64,000 nt of DNA from WRHT01 sp031550525 (lineage in GTDB: Bacteria > Desulfobacterota > Desulfovibrionia > Desulfovibrionales > Desulfovibrionaceae): assembly GCA_031550525.1 (NCBI GenBank), contig JAVBON010000005.1, positions 1 to 64,000 on the forward strand. The letters run 5' to 3'. Shown piece by piece: positions 27,334 through 36,200 of the stretch. Below the pieces are notes generated by a model. The model was not told the origin of the DNA and ran no database searches. It saw only the letters and a program-made list of their open reading frames with translations. Each line of letters begins with the position of its first letter. Positions within the stretch are counted from its first letter, which is position 1. A program made the position numbers and the translations under genes.

Positions 27334-27459
27334 ACATTCAGGCGTTTTTTCCCTCTGGCTGCGTCAGTAAGGCTTTGCCCCTCAGCCGAATACCGTAAGA
27401 GTATACTCTTTCGGTTCAAAGCCTTGCTTCCTTGCCAGAGGGCAAAATAACCTGAATGT
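27334..27459 (+). repeat. dispersed repeat with terminal inverted arms, copy 2
   Basis: The outer arms ACATTCAGG...CCCTCTGGC (27334-27359) and GCCAGAGGG...CCTGAATGT (27434-27459) are inverted copies of each other with different 8-nt centres. The middle carries the palindrome AAGAGTATACTCTT. The left 87 bp recur inverted at 15348-15434. The shape is MITE-like, but no target-site duplication is visible. Confidence 0.85.
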
Positions 27460-27518
27460 AGACACAGCCTGGTCCCCCAATAGCTGTTTTTCGCCATCTT
27501 GGCGTGTTTGATTGGTTC

Positions 27519-27564
27519 AGCCCGGAGCGTTACGTGCTACACGCGCTTCGGGCTGCTTTCATTT
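27519..27564 (+). terminator. probable terminator after the MFS pair
   Basis: 11-bp stem with one G-U pair (27519-27529 with 27544-27554) and a 14-nt loop, followed by GCTTTCATTTT. It lies about 195 bp beyond the MFS stop, after the repeat element. Confidence 0.55.
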
Positions 27565-27647
27565 TACTTGCCAGAGGTTAACGGTCACAAGTAATATATA
27601 TTTTCCAGCATTTCTCCAATACAAACTCCTTCGGATGGTGACGTCCT

Positions 27648-28439
27648 ATGCCTGCTGTTGTTGCTGACTCTCAAATTGTGGCCGAATCTCAATATGTTGC
27701 CCTGCGCTCGAGATATCTGGATTTGTTGCAGGATTGTCTTACCGGCGTTATTTACAAAGACCCCGCTCAGTTTGTGGGAAAAAGCCGAAGTTATGACCCG
27801 CAATCGCGGGAGAACGGCAAAGACTGGCCCTCGTTGGCGCATACCATGATTGGGGTAAAGCGCCTGCAAAACCTGCGCCGCTTATGCGAGGACGCGCTTG
27901 GGCGCAATATACCCGGCGATTTTATTGAAACCGGCGTGTGGCGCGGCGGGGCCTGCATACTGATGCGCGCCATTTTGCAGGTGTACGGCATAACAAACCG
28001 TAAGGTGTTTGTTGCCGATTCCTTCGCCGGACTACCCGCGCCGGATGCGGAAAAGTATCAGGCCGACGCCGGGGCCAACTGGCACGAGTTTTCCGAGCTG
28101 GCCGTCTCGCTGGAAGAGGTGCGCTCAAACTTTGTCGCCTACCGCCTGCTGGACGAACAGGTGATATTCCTTAAAGGCTGGTTCAAAGATACCCTCACGG
28201 TCGCTCCCATAAATCAACTGGCCGTGCTGCGCCTCGACGGCGATATGTATGAATCCACCATGGACGCCATAACCGCCCTTTACCCCAAAGTCTCGCCCGG
28301 CGGCTACGTGATAGTGGACGACTACCACAGCGTGCCCGCCTGCAAACAGGCCGTGTACGACTACATGACCGGCATAAAAGACACGCCGGAGATTCAGGAA
28401 ATAGACGGCAGCGCCGTTTATTGGATGAAGAAAGATTAG
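27648..28439 (+). CDS. TylF/macrocin-O-methyltransferase family protein
   Basis: A 263-residue SAM-dependent methyltransferase. Family features: GDFIETGVWRGGACILM at about 87-103 (SAM-binding acidic loop), VADSFAGLP, then LRLDGDMYESTMDA and GGYVIVDDYHSVPACKQAV, with the metal-binding acidic residues of the macrocin methyltransferase family. In other organisms these act on sugars of antibiotics or surface polysaccharides; no such cluster is visible here and the gene stands alone. The ribosome site is weak (GGTGACG). Target unknown. Confidence 0.88.
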   Translation: MPAVVADSQIVAESQYVALRSRYLDLLQDCLTGVIYKDPAQFVGKSRSYDPQSRENGKDWPSLAHTMIGVKRLQNLRRLCEDALGRNIPGDFIETGVWRGGACILMRAILQVYGITNRKVFVADSFAGLPAPDAEKYQADAGANWHEFSELAVSLEEVRSNFVAYRLLDEQVIFLKGWFKDTLTVAPINQLAVLRLDGDMYESTMDAITALYPKVSPGGYVIVDDYHSVPACKQAVYDYMTGIKDTPEIQEIDGSAVYWMKKD

Positions 28440-28440
28440 T

Positions 28441-28505
28441 TGATGAAGCCAGATTTATAATATCCGGGGCTCCGCCCCAGACCCCGCAAGGGGTTGAACC
28501 CCTTG
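28441..28505 (+). repeat. composite repeat, left end at 28.4 kb
   Basis: Terminal box TGATGAAGCCAGATTTA (28441-28457), a GGGGC-TCC-GCCCC hairpin and the stem CAAGGGG/CCCCTTG (28487-28505). Closely matches 54746-54809 and 62059-62125. Confidence 0.8.
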
Positions 28506-28622
28506 ACCCGCGATTGTTTGATGAAAGACTTACTGTGCTTACTGGCAGTGCTGGCAAAAACTACCAAACCCAAGCCAATGTCATTTTTAGGCACACTCAG
28601 TGCCAATTACACCAGCCAAAAA

Positions 28623-28774
28623 TTAACCTATTGCAGGGTCAAGGGAGCTCAAAATTAGCACTCCAACAGTTCTTACCCTGCATAACTTTCCTCCCAAAAG
28701 CTGTTGTGCTTGTGCGATGCGAGCTACAGTTGCGGGTCTGGGCGGAGCCCAGATCTTATAAAATCTGGCTTCAT
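28623..28774 (-). repeat. ~150-bp dispersed repeat, copy at 28.7 kb
   Basis: Same order as 20386-20530: GGGTCAAGGG, CTCAAAATTAGCACTCCA, AAAAGCTGTTGTGCTT, GCGAT, GAGCTACAGTTGCGGG, hairpin TCTGGGC...GCCCAGA, and the box AAATCTGGCTTCAT (28761-28774). Confidence 0.75.
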
Positions 28775-28794
28775 CCATTATGTCTTTCCCAACG

Positions 28795-28822
28795 CAAGAG
28801 AGGGGCTTGCGCCCCTCTCTTG
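28795..28822. terminator. terminator of asd, possibly bidirectional
   Basis: Perfect 12-bp arms CAAGAGAGGGGC (28795-28806) and GCCCCTCTCTTG (28811-28822) with a TTGC loop, 30 bp beyond the asd stop. Confidence 0.75.
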
Positions 28823-28851
28823 TAAATCTGTTTTAATCCATTCCGCGCGTG

Positions 28852-29904
28852 TTACAGAAAATACTTGGGATCTTTTACCTTCACCAGGTCTTTTTCCAGC
28901 AGCATTTCGGCTATTTGCACGGCGTTAAGGGCCGCGCCTTTAAGCACGTTATCGGCCACCACCCACATGTTCAGGCCGTTGGCAATGCTTTCGTCCTCGC
29001 GAATGCGGCCCACGAACACTTCGTATTCTCCGGCGGCTTCGATGGGCATCGGGTATATTTTCAAATCAGGGTTGTCGGCTACTTGTATGCCGGGGAAGTT
29101 ACTTAGCGCGGCGCGGGCCTGATTGGCGGTGAGCTTCTTTTCCGTTTCAATGTTAACGGATTCGGAGTGGCCGTAAAATACCGGCACGCGCACGGCTGTG
29201 GCCGTAACTTTTATGTTGGCGTCGCCCATTATTTTGACCGTTTCCTCGGTCATTTTCATTTCTTCCTTGGTGTAGCCGTTGGGCATGAACACGTCTATCT
29301 GGGGCAGGCAGTTAAAGGCTATCTGGTACGGGTACACGTTGGCCTCGGGCTGCTGCATGTTGAACATCTGGCGCACCTGCTTGTCCAACTCGTCTATGGC
29401 CTTTTGGCCGGTGCCGGAAACCGCCTGATAGGTGGATACCACCACGCGTTTGATGCGGGCGGCATCGTGTATGGGCTTGAGGGCCACCACCATCTGTATG
29501 GTGGAGCAGTTGGGGTTGGCGATAATGCCGTTATGCGCGGCCAAGGCCTCGGGGTTTACCTCCGGCACCACCAGGGGGCAGCGTTTATCCATGCGCCAGG
29601 CGCTGGAGTTGTCCACCACCACGCAACCGGCGGCCACGGCATGGGGGGCGAACTCCACAGAGCGGTCGCCGCCGGCGGAAAACAGGGCGAGATCAATGCC
29701 CTTGAAGGAGTCTTTAGTCAGTTCCTGCACGGTAAGCTCGGTGTCTTTAAAAGGCAGTTTCATGCCTGCTGAGCGCGACGAGGCCAAAGCTACAACTTTG
29801 GCTGCCGGAAAGTCGCGGTTTTCAAGCGTTTTAAGCATGGTGCGGCCTACCGCTCCGGTGGCGCCCACCACGGCAACAGTAAGTTTTGAAGACGCGTTGC
29901 TCAT
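28852..29904 (-). CDS. asd: aspartate-semialdehyde dehydrogenase Asd
   Basis: Reduces aspartyl phosphate to aspartate semialdehyde with NADPH, the branch point to lysine/diaminopimelate, threonine and methionine. NADP-binding VVGATGAVG is near residues 12-20, and the catalytic cysteine C133 lies in NPNCSTIQMV. The 350-residue length is usual. I chose ATG 29904 (MSNASSKLTV) because AAGGAG lies 7-12 nt upstream; the frame continues to 29958 without similarity. Divergent from the 2-oxoacid oxidoreductase operon. Supplies DapA (42.1 kb) with substrate. Confidence 0.96.
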   Translation of the reverse strand: MSNASSKLTVAVVGATGAVGRTMLKTLENRDFPAAKVVALASSRSAGMKLPFKDTELTVQELTKDSFKGIDLALFSAGGDRSVEFAPHAVAAGCVVVDNSSAWRMDKRCPLVVPEVNPEALAAHNGIIANPNCSTIQMVVALKPIHDAARIKRVVVSTYQAVSGTGQKAIDELDKQVRQMFNMQQPEANVYPYQIAFNCLPQIDVFMPNGYTKEEMKMTEETVKIMGDANIKVTATAVRVPVFYGHSESVNIETEKKLTANQARAALSNFPGIQVADNPDLKIYPMPIEAAGEYEVFVGRIREDESIANGLNMWVVADNVLKGAALNAVQIAEMLLEKDLVKVKDPKYFL

Positions 29905-30168
29905 GTGAGACTCCTTGAAAATTAAAGTGTGCAAGTTGCTGATTAAAAGGAAGCTCACCTTATATCAAGCCGCAAGGCTTGACAAATAGTGAATTAATGC
30001 ACGGAGGTTTTTTCTTTCCATTCGCATGAAAAACATATAACGTTTTTAGCGTTTGGTTTGGCTGTGCGCTCCAATGTGCGGCGCCACACGCTTTACGCCT
30101 GTCAGTGGGCGAAAGGCGGGCGGCGCGGGGGCGCTTTTTCCTACTCTTTAAAATGGGATGTGTAAAAT

Positions 30169-30387
30169 ATGTCTCGCGTCGTATTTGACGAAGAGCGCTG
30201 CAAAGGGTGCCTTTTGTGCACCACCGTATGCCCCAAAAGCATTATCGTGCAGGCGTCGCGCTTTAACCGTCAGGGCTACAAAGTGGTAGAGGTTGTTGAA
30301 ATGGACAAGTGCACCGCCTGCGCGTCTTGCGCTCAAATATGCCCGGACTGCGCCATTAGCGTTATCCGCACCAAAAAGGGGGCGTAA
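30169..30387 (+). CDS. 2-oxoacid:ferredoxin oxidoreductase, delta (ferredoxin) subunit
   Basis: A 72-residue protein with two 4Fe-4S sites: C11, C14, C17, C21 and C48, C51, C54, C58. It carries electrons between the TPP/Fe-S core and external ferredoxin. First gene of a four-gene operon (delta-alpha-beta-gamma); its stop TAA overlaps the alpha ATG by one base. GGGATG precedes the start. Known of the family: this separate-subunit arrangement occurs in VOR- and KOR-type enzymes of anaerobes. Confidence 0.92.
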   Translation: MSRVVFDEERCKGCLLCTTVCPKSIIVQASRFNRQGYKVVEVVEMDKCTACASCAQICPDCAISVIRTKKGA

Positions 30388-31460
30388 TGAGCAACGCGTC
30401 TGAGAAAAAATTTATGAAGGGTAACGAGGCTGTGGCCTATGGCGCTATTGCCGCCGGGGCTACCTGCTATTTCGGCTACCCCATCACCCCGCAAAACGAA
30501 ATTCCGGAAATGATGTCTTCCGCTCTGCCCGCTGCGGGCGGCCAGTTTGTGCAGGCCGAAAGCGAAGTGGCGGCCGCCAACATGCTGCTTGGCGCCGTGG
30601 CTACCGGGGCGCGGGCTTTCACATCTTCCTCCTCGCCAGGCATATCTCTTATGCAAGAGGCTATTTCCTACATGGCCGGGAGCGAGCTGCCCGCCGTAAT
30701 AGTCAACATGAACCGTGGCGGTCCGGGCCTGGGCGACATTGGCCCGGCGCAGGGCGACTACTACCAGAGCACGCGCGGCGGCGGCCACGGCGACTACCGC
30801 ACCCTGGTGCTGGCCCCCTGCGGCTGTCAGGAAGCGCACGACATGATGATTCAGGCCTTTGATCTGGCCTTTAAATACCGCAACCCGGTTATGGTGCTGG
30901 GCGATGGCGTTATTGGCGCCATGAAGGAGCCCGTGGCCCTGTGGAAGCCCGAAAAGGTGAACAACTACAATGTGGCCGATTGGCGCATCGAAGGCTTTAA
31001 AGCCGGAAGCCGCGACAAACGCCTCATAAAATCGCTGTTTCTGGCCGAAGGCACACTTGCCGCGCACAACCGCAAGCTGGAAGCCAAGTATAAAGCCATG
31101 GACGTGGAAGCCGCAGCCGAAGTTTACCTGGCCGACGATGCCGAGCTTATTGCCGTGGCTTACGGCTCCATAGGCCGCATCGTTAAAAGCGCCGTGCGCG
31201 CGCTGCGCGCCAAGGGCCTTAAGGTGGGCCTGGTGCGCCCCATAACGTTGTATCCCTTCCCCAGCAGAGTGTTGGCCGACCTTGCCAAACAGGGCAAACG
31301 CTTTATTACTATAGAGCATAACCTTGGGCAGATGGTGGACGATGTGCGGCTGGCCATACGCGGCCACGCCGATTCGGAGTTTTACGGCCACATGCCGGGT
31401 GATATTCCGGCCACTGACGATTTTATCGCGCCTATTGAAGACGCGGTGCGGAGGAAATAA
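30387..31460 (+). CDS. vorB: 2-oxoacid:ferredoxin oxidoreductase, alpha subunit (VorB/KorA type)
   Basis: A 357-residue alpha subunit. FMKGNEAVAYGAI and YFGYPITPQNEIPEMM near the N-terminus, QAESEVAAANM and SSSSPGISLMQE are the marks of the group usually named VorB (3-methyl-2-oxobutanoate or 2-oxoglutarate ferredoxin oxidoreductases). The sequence alone does not settle branched-chain keto acid versus 2-oxoglutarate. The C-terminal part has the domain II motif (GLVRPITLYPFPS). Overlaps delta by one base; its stop overlaps the beta ATG by one base. Confidence 0.92.
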   Translation: MSNASEKKFMKGNEAVAYGAIAAGATCYFGYPITPQNEIPEMMSSALPAAGGQFVQAESEVAAANMLLGAVATGARAFTSSSSPGISLMQEAISYMAGSELPAVIVNMNRGGPGLGDIGPAQGDYYQSTRGGGHGDYRTLVLAPCGCQEAHDMMIQAFDLAFKYRNPVMVLGDGVIGAMKEPVALWKPEKVNNYNVADWRIEGFKAGSRDKRLIKSLFLAEGTLAAHNRKLEAKYKAMDVEAAAEVYLADDAELIAVAYGSIGRIVKSAVRALRAKGLKVGLVRPITLYPFPSRVLADLAKQGKRFITIEHNLGQMVDDVRLAIRGHADSEFYGHMPGDIPATDDFIAPIEDAVRRK

Positions 31461-32302
31461 TGGCTCCCGATTTAGATACTCTCCCGCCTGCCGCCACAAG
31501 CGCGGGCAGAAAAAAAATAACTCTGGCTCCGGATGAAGAACTCGTATTCTCGCGCCCCGAGAGCCTTTTGGACGTGCCCACCCATTACTGCCCCGGCTGC
31601 CACCACGGCGTGGCCCACAGAATGGTGGCGGAGCTTCTGGATGAAATGAAGCTTACGGATAATACCCTTTTGGTAAGCTCCATAGGCTGCTCCGTATTCA
31701 GCTACAACTACTTCAACTGCGACGCGGTGGAAGCGGCCCACGGTCGCGCCCCGGCCACGGCCACGGGCGTGAAGCGCGCCCGGCCAGATCGTTTTGTTTT
31801 CACCTATCAGGGCGACGGCGACCTCGCCTCCATAGGCATGGCCGAGATTATGCACGCCGCCAACCGCGGCGAGCGCATATCAGTTGTGTTCATCAACAAC
31901 ACCGTGTACGGCATGACCGGCGGGCAGATGGCCCCCACCACGCTCCTGGGCCAGGTTACCACAACCTGCCCCGGTGGGCGCTGCCTTGAAAACGAAGGCT
32001 CGCCCATACGCATGGCCGAAATTATCGCCACCCTTGGCGGCACGGCCTATGCAGCGCGCGGCTCGCTGGACAGCATAAAAAATATTCGCCAGGCCAAAAA
32101 GATGATGCGTCGCGCCTTTGAGGTGCAGGTGCAAAACGTGGGCCTGGGCTTTGTTGAACTGCTTTCGGCCTGCCCCACCAACTGGCGCACCGACGCCATA
32201 AAATCCAACAACCGCATAGGCGCGGAAATGATCCCATTTTTCCCCCTGGGCGTGTTCAAAGACGGCGATCACATAACCGCCCAAAGCACGGAGGGTAAAT
32301 AA
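31460..32302 (+). CDS. 2-oxoacid:ferredoxin oxidoreductase, beta (TPP) subunit
   Basis: A 280-residue TPP-binding subunit. Cysteines in HYCPGCHHGV and SSIGCSVF match the ligands of the core 4Fe-4S cluster. The TPP motif GDGDLASIGMAE (about 114-125) and NNTVYGMTGGQMAPT follow. The C-terminal NWRTDAI region is normal for the family. Overlaps alpha and gamma by one base each, so the four genes are tightly coupled. Confidence 0.92.
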   Translation: MAPDLDTLPPAATSAGRKKITLAPDEELVFSRPESLLDVPTHYCPGCHHGVAHRMVAELLDEMKLTDNTLLVSSIGCSVFSYNYFNCDAVEAAHGRAPATATGVKRARPDRFVFTYQGDGDLASIGMAEIMHAANRGERISVVFINNTVYGMTGGQMAPTTLLGQVTTTCPGGRCLENEGSPIRMAEIIATLGGTAYAARGSLDSIKNIRQAKKMMRRAFEVQVQNVGLGFVELLSACPTNWRTDAIKSNNRIGAEMIPFFPLGVFKDGDHITAQSTEGK

Positions 32303-32853
32303 TGAGTCTTTATCAGGACGTTATTATTGCCGGTTTCGGCGGGCAGGGCGTTATTCTTATAGGGAACCTCTTGGCTTATGCGGCCATGGATCAAGGCCTT
32401 AACGTAACCTTCATGCCCGTGTACGGGCCGGAAATGCGCGGCGGCACTTCAAACTGCACCGTGGTTATATCCGACGACGTAATCGGCTCGCCCATTATCC
32501 GCAGCCCCAAAAGCACCATTATGCTCAACCCGCCTTCGCTGGAAAAATTCCAGCCCCGCGTGGTGGATGGCGGCATACAGGTGGTGAACACCTCGCTCAT
32601 TGATCCCAAAGCAGCCGATACCAAGCGCATTAAAAGCATAGGCATAGCGGCCAATGATATTGCCGATAAGCTTGGCAACTCCCGCCTGCTGAATATGGTG
32701 GCGCTGGGCGCTTACATAAAAGCCACCGGCGTGCTGACCGTGCAGCGCGTGCAAGATAGTCTGCACCACGTTGTATCAAAGCATTATCAGCACCTGCTGC
32801 CCAAAAATGCCGAAGCTGTGAAAGCTGGGTATGACGCGGCGGTAACGTTGTAA
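32302..32853 (+). CDS. 2-oxoacid:ferredoxin oxidoreductase, gamma subunit
   Basis: A 183-residue gamma subunit. GFGGQGVILIGNLLA near the N-terminus and PVYGPEMRGGTSNCTVVIS are family hallmarks. Last gene of the operon. The enzyme as a whole would oxidise (or, with reduced ferredoxin, carboxylate) a 2-oxoacid with CoA. The dense hairpin region that follows ends its transcript. Confidence 0.92.
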   Translation: MSLYQDVIIAGFGGQGVILIGNLLAYAAMDQGLNVTFMPVYGPEMRGGTSNCTVVISDDVIGSPIIRSPKSTIMLNPPSLEKFQPRVVDGGIQVVNTSLIDPKAADTKRIKSIGIAANDIADKLGNSRLLNMVALGAYIKATGVLTVQRVQDSLHHVVSKHYQHLLPKNAEAVKAGYDAAVTL

Positions 32854-32930
32854 AGGTAGCGCGTAAAGGCGTGGTTGCTTGCGCGAAAGCGCGGGTGCAT
32901 GCGCGAGGCGCGAAAGTTTATAATGAAAAT

Positions 32931-33143
32931 GCCCTTTGGGGCGAATATAAGATGGAATATGGATGCGGCCCAGCCGCGTAAGTAATAGAGGGGCGAGCGG
33001 CCCCTCTATTACATTTTTATGGCTTCAGCCCGTTGAGCCAGTGATACGGAGCCTGACAAAATAACCACCCGCTATTGGTAGGCCTCCTGTCAGGTAGACA
33101 GGGGCAGACTAATAGCGGGTGGTTATTATTCGCCCCAAAGGGC
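32931..33143. repeat. nested perfect inverted repeats
   Basis: Outer arms 32931-32947 and 33127-33143 (17 bp, perfect, GCCCTTTGGGGCGAATA and complement) enclose two further units. The first is a 13-bp hairpin, 32982-32994 with 33000-33012 and a GAGCG loop. The second is a 17-bp perfect pair, 33060-33076 with 33111-33127, whose 34-nt loop itself contains the hairpin CCTGTC/GACAGG (33086-33102). The outer and inner right arms share base 33127. Confidence 0.9.
32938..32994. repeat. GGATGCGG repeat, copy at 32.9 kb
   Basis: The order GGGGCGAATATAAG, GGAATATGGATGCGGC, CAGCCGC, AGTAATAGAGGGG resembles 38671-38727 (about three quarters identical by eye). Both copies end in a G-run that forms a hairpin. 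A weaker relative is at about 18007-18060. Confidence 0.55.
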
Positions 33144-33189
33144 TTTCCTGAAAGGCATTAAAAGCCAGGAGGCTGCGCCCCCTTGCCCC

Positions 33190-33208
33190 GCCCCGCAGGG
33201 GCCTTTTT
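33190..33208 (+). terminator. terminator of the 2-oxoacid oxidoreductase operon
   Basis: GCCCC (33190-33194), loop GCA, GGGGC (33198-33202), then TTTTT (33204-33208). On the plus strand this is a compact intrinsic terminator at the end of the hairpin array. Confidence 0.6.
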
Positions 33209-36200
33209 AATAATCTTCCTTGGCATCGCCCGCGCTCACCTGCACGGCAGCCAGCCTGTTCATATCAACGTGCCGCAGGCCTTTTTCATCCGCGGGCGCG
33301 TTGCCTATAAGCTTGCGTGTCCTCACACGCCATTTGCCGCCCAGCATTTCGTCCGCCAGAAACTCCAGCGTATGCAACACGGGGCGTTTGTCTTTCATGC
33401 CCATCAGGGTACGGGTTATGCCCATTTTGCAGGAGGGGCAGCCCACTATTACGCAGGCGTTGTCTTGCGCCTCTGTTGCGGCGGCGGCAAGGCTGGCGGC
33501 CTTGCGCTCGCGCAGTTTGTTATATACCAGGGGCGATGTCATTGCGCCGGTGCCGGATTCCGCGCAGCAGCCCGCGCTGGTAACGGTGCTGATGCCGCTG
33601 AACTTGTTAAGAGCCTTGGCATAGGCGGCTGGGGCTTTTTTCTTGTTAATACCGCTCCATTCGGCATGGCAGGGGCTGTGGTAAATGGCGTCGGCCTTTT
33701 TGCCGCGCCCGTTTTCCGGCCGCGACAGGGCGGGCAGGGTGTGCGAGAGGAACTGGAAAACATCTTCTTGCGCCACTGTTCCGGCGGGGTGTCCGGCATC
33801 GGTATTGCTCTTTTTGATCACGTCCGGCAAAAAGTGGCGCTCCAGCCCGTCGCGGCAGGTGCCACAGGCTGTGAGTATTGCGCTTACGGGGTATCCAAGG
33901 CTGGCGGCTTTGGCCGTAAGGGCGCGCAACTCGGTTATGTTGCGGTTCTGGTTAACGGCAAAGGCATCATACAGCCCGGCGGCCAGAGCGGGGTAGCCGC
34001 AGCACATGGCCTTGGGCGGCATAACCACTGCGTAACCCGCATGCAGCAACAGCGAGACGCCAGCCAGACCGATGCTGCGGTAGAACATGCCTGCCGCGCA
34101 GCCTGGGAAGTAAAGCACAGTGCCTTTTACCTCTCCATCTGGCACGAAAATGGAGCCTTTTTCCAGCTTCAGCCCTTCAAACAGGTTGCGATAGCCTATG
34201 GACGGGCCGGGGCCGTTAAAGAGCGGGTTGTAAAGCTTGCCGCGAATGCCCTCTGGCACCAGCGGCAGAAAACGGTTTGCCATTTTCTGCCCCACGGAGC
34301 CCAGCTTGGCAACGGCGGGGAAGCGTGAGGCCGGATCTTTGGCTATGTAGTTTATTACCCGATCTTTTACAGGGTGGCCGCTACTGCCTTCTTCTTCCAG
34401 AAACGCGCGCAGGGTAAGGGTTACTTCCTGCGAGTTTATCTTTACGGGGCAGGCGGCGGTGCATTTGCCGCATCCGGTGCAAAATTCCATCATATCGTGC
34501 AGTTCTTTGAACAGGGCAGGGTCCACCGAGCCCTCGTTGACCTGCGAGTAATAAATGGCCTCTATGAGCGCGCCCAGCGAGATGTTGCGGTTGCGCGGGT
34601 AATAGAGCATATCTTTTTCCGGGTAGTGCATGGCGCATACTTCTTTGCACTTGCCGCAACGGGTGCATATTTGCACCATGGCCAAAAGGTCGGTAAGGCG
34701 CTCGTGCTCGCCCAGGCCGCTTTGGTTGATGTCCTCAATCAGGCGGTTGAAGGAAAAGGTGAAGGAGCTCACCGGCAGCTCGCGCTGGGTGAGCTTGGCC
34801 GGGTTTATGATGTTGCGCGGGTCCACCAGCGCCTTGAACTCGCGCAGTTCGGCGATGCGGTTTTCGTCCTGAAAAGCTATTTTGGTAATGCCCACGCCGT
34901 GCTCGCCGCTAATGGCCCCACCCAGATCTTTGGCTTTTTCCATAACTTTTTCTGCAGTTTCCGTAGCTTCCAGCACCATTTCGGGGTCGCCGGAGTTAAC
35001 GGGCAGGTTCACGTGGCAGTTGCCGTCGCCCGCGTGCATGTGGCTGGCAACCACCACCTGGCTTTTGAGCATTTGCGCTTCAATTTTGCTTATTTTCTCC
35101 GCCAGTTGCGGGTAAAGGCCGCGCAGCTTGCCAAGGTAAAGCACAGCGTGCAGTTGCAATTCTTGGTCTGAAAGACGTTTGTCCTCTTTGTTCCCTGGGC
35201 GCTCACCCTTGAGCAGGCGCGAGGCGTAAGTGAACTCGCGGTTGAACTCCTTATCGTCTTCGGCCATGCCGCGCAGGCGGCCAACGGCTTGCAGGGCGCG
35301 GCGGTAGGCGCGGGCCATGCATTCCACGTTAAGCTCTTCCAGAAACAGGGCGAATTCTGGCAGGGCCTTGAGCGGAATAACGATATCTTCGTTAATTTTA
35401 AAGCCAGAGGTGCGCTTGGATATGGCGGAGAGCTTGTGCCTATCTTCCCAGAACAGTTCGGCTTCCTTCTCGTCTTTAGCCAAAAACGAATCCACGCCCT
35501 CGTAGCGGGCGCAAATATCGACCACATCTCTGGCCGCCGCGTCCAGCGCGGGCTTGTCGTTGCCGTCCAGTTGTATGAGCAGCACGGATATGGGATCGCC
35601 TTCGTATTTGCTGGATTTTTTAAGGTATTCTATGGCCTGCACGTACTTGCTGTTAAATTCCTCCAGCATGGTCAGCTTTACCAAGCCGCCCTGGGCCGCG
35701 AATTTTTCGCGCAGGGCTATAACCTCGTTAATGGCCAGGGTGGCGTTGTGCATGGATGAGCCGAAAAACTCCACGGCAATTACGCTATCGTACTTGAGCT
35801 TGGGGTGCAGCACAAAGGTGACGTCTATAATAATGCCGTCCACCCCTTCCTTTTGCACACCCGGCAGGCCGTTAAGGGTTTTGTTGGTTACGTCTTTGCC
35901 CAGGCCCGGTTTGCGCAGCTCCGCGCCGGTTATTTTAACCACGTTGCGCAGGCCGCCCGAAAGATCGCGCACTTCAAACACGGCGGTGTCGTTTTCTTCA
36001 ATTTTGCGGCGCGGGTGGTCTTTGCGGGTTACTTCTATAATCTCGCCCGTGGGTATGACCATGCGGTAAGAAAGTATGTTGTCTATTGTTGTGCCATATT
36101 CCACGGCCAGCGGGCCGCCGGAGTTTTCCGCCACGTTGCCGCCTATGCTGGAGGCGGTTTTGGAGGCCGGATCCACGCTGAACAAAAGCCCCTTGGCCGA

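Larger units (their letters stand above)
27325..27647. other. intergenic region with long inverted repeat
   Basis: About 320 bp after the MFS pair. It holds the repeat 27334-27459 and then a hairpin with arms AGCCCGGAGCG (27519-27529) and CGCTTCGGGCT (27544-27554) followed by GCTTTCATTTT, a probable terminator. No gene seen. Confidence 0.6.
28440..28851. other. repeat-filled region between convergent genes
   Basis: About 410 bp between the methyltransferase and asd ends. It consists of a left end (28441-28505) and an inverted right end (28623-28774) of the composite repeat family, with unique sequence between, then the terminator at 28795-28822. No gene seen. Confidence 0.6.
32854..33206. 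other. hairpin array between convergent operons
   Basis: About 350 bp without a gene, between the gamma subunit (+) and the large dehydrogenase (-). It consists almost wholly of inverted repeats, described separately, and ends with a GCCCC-GCA-GGGGC hairpin and T-run (33190-33208). Confidence 0.7.

Noticed and set aside
33183..34328. 381-codon open frame on the plus strand opposite the large dehydrogenase
   Set aside because: Antisense to a gene with clear domains; the product is Gly/Ala/His-rich with no motif.
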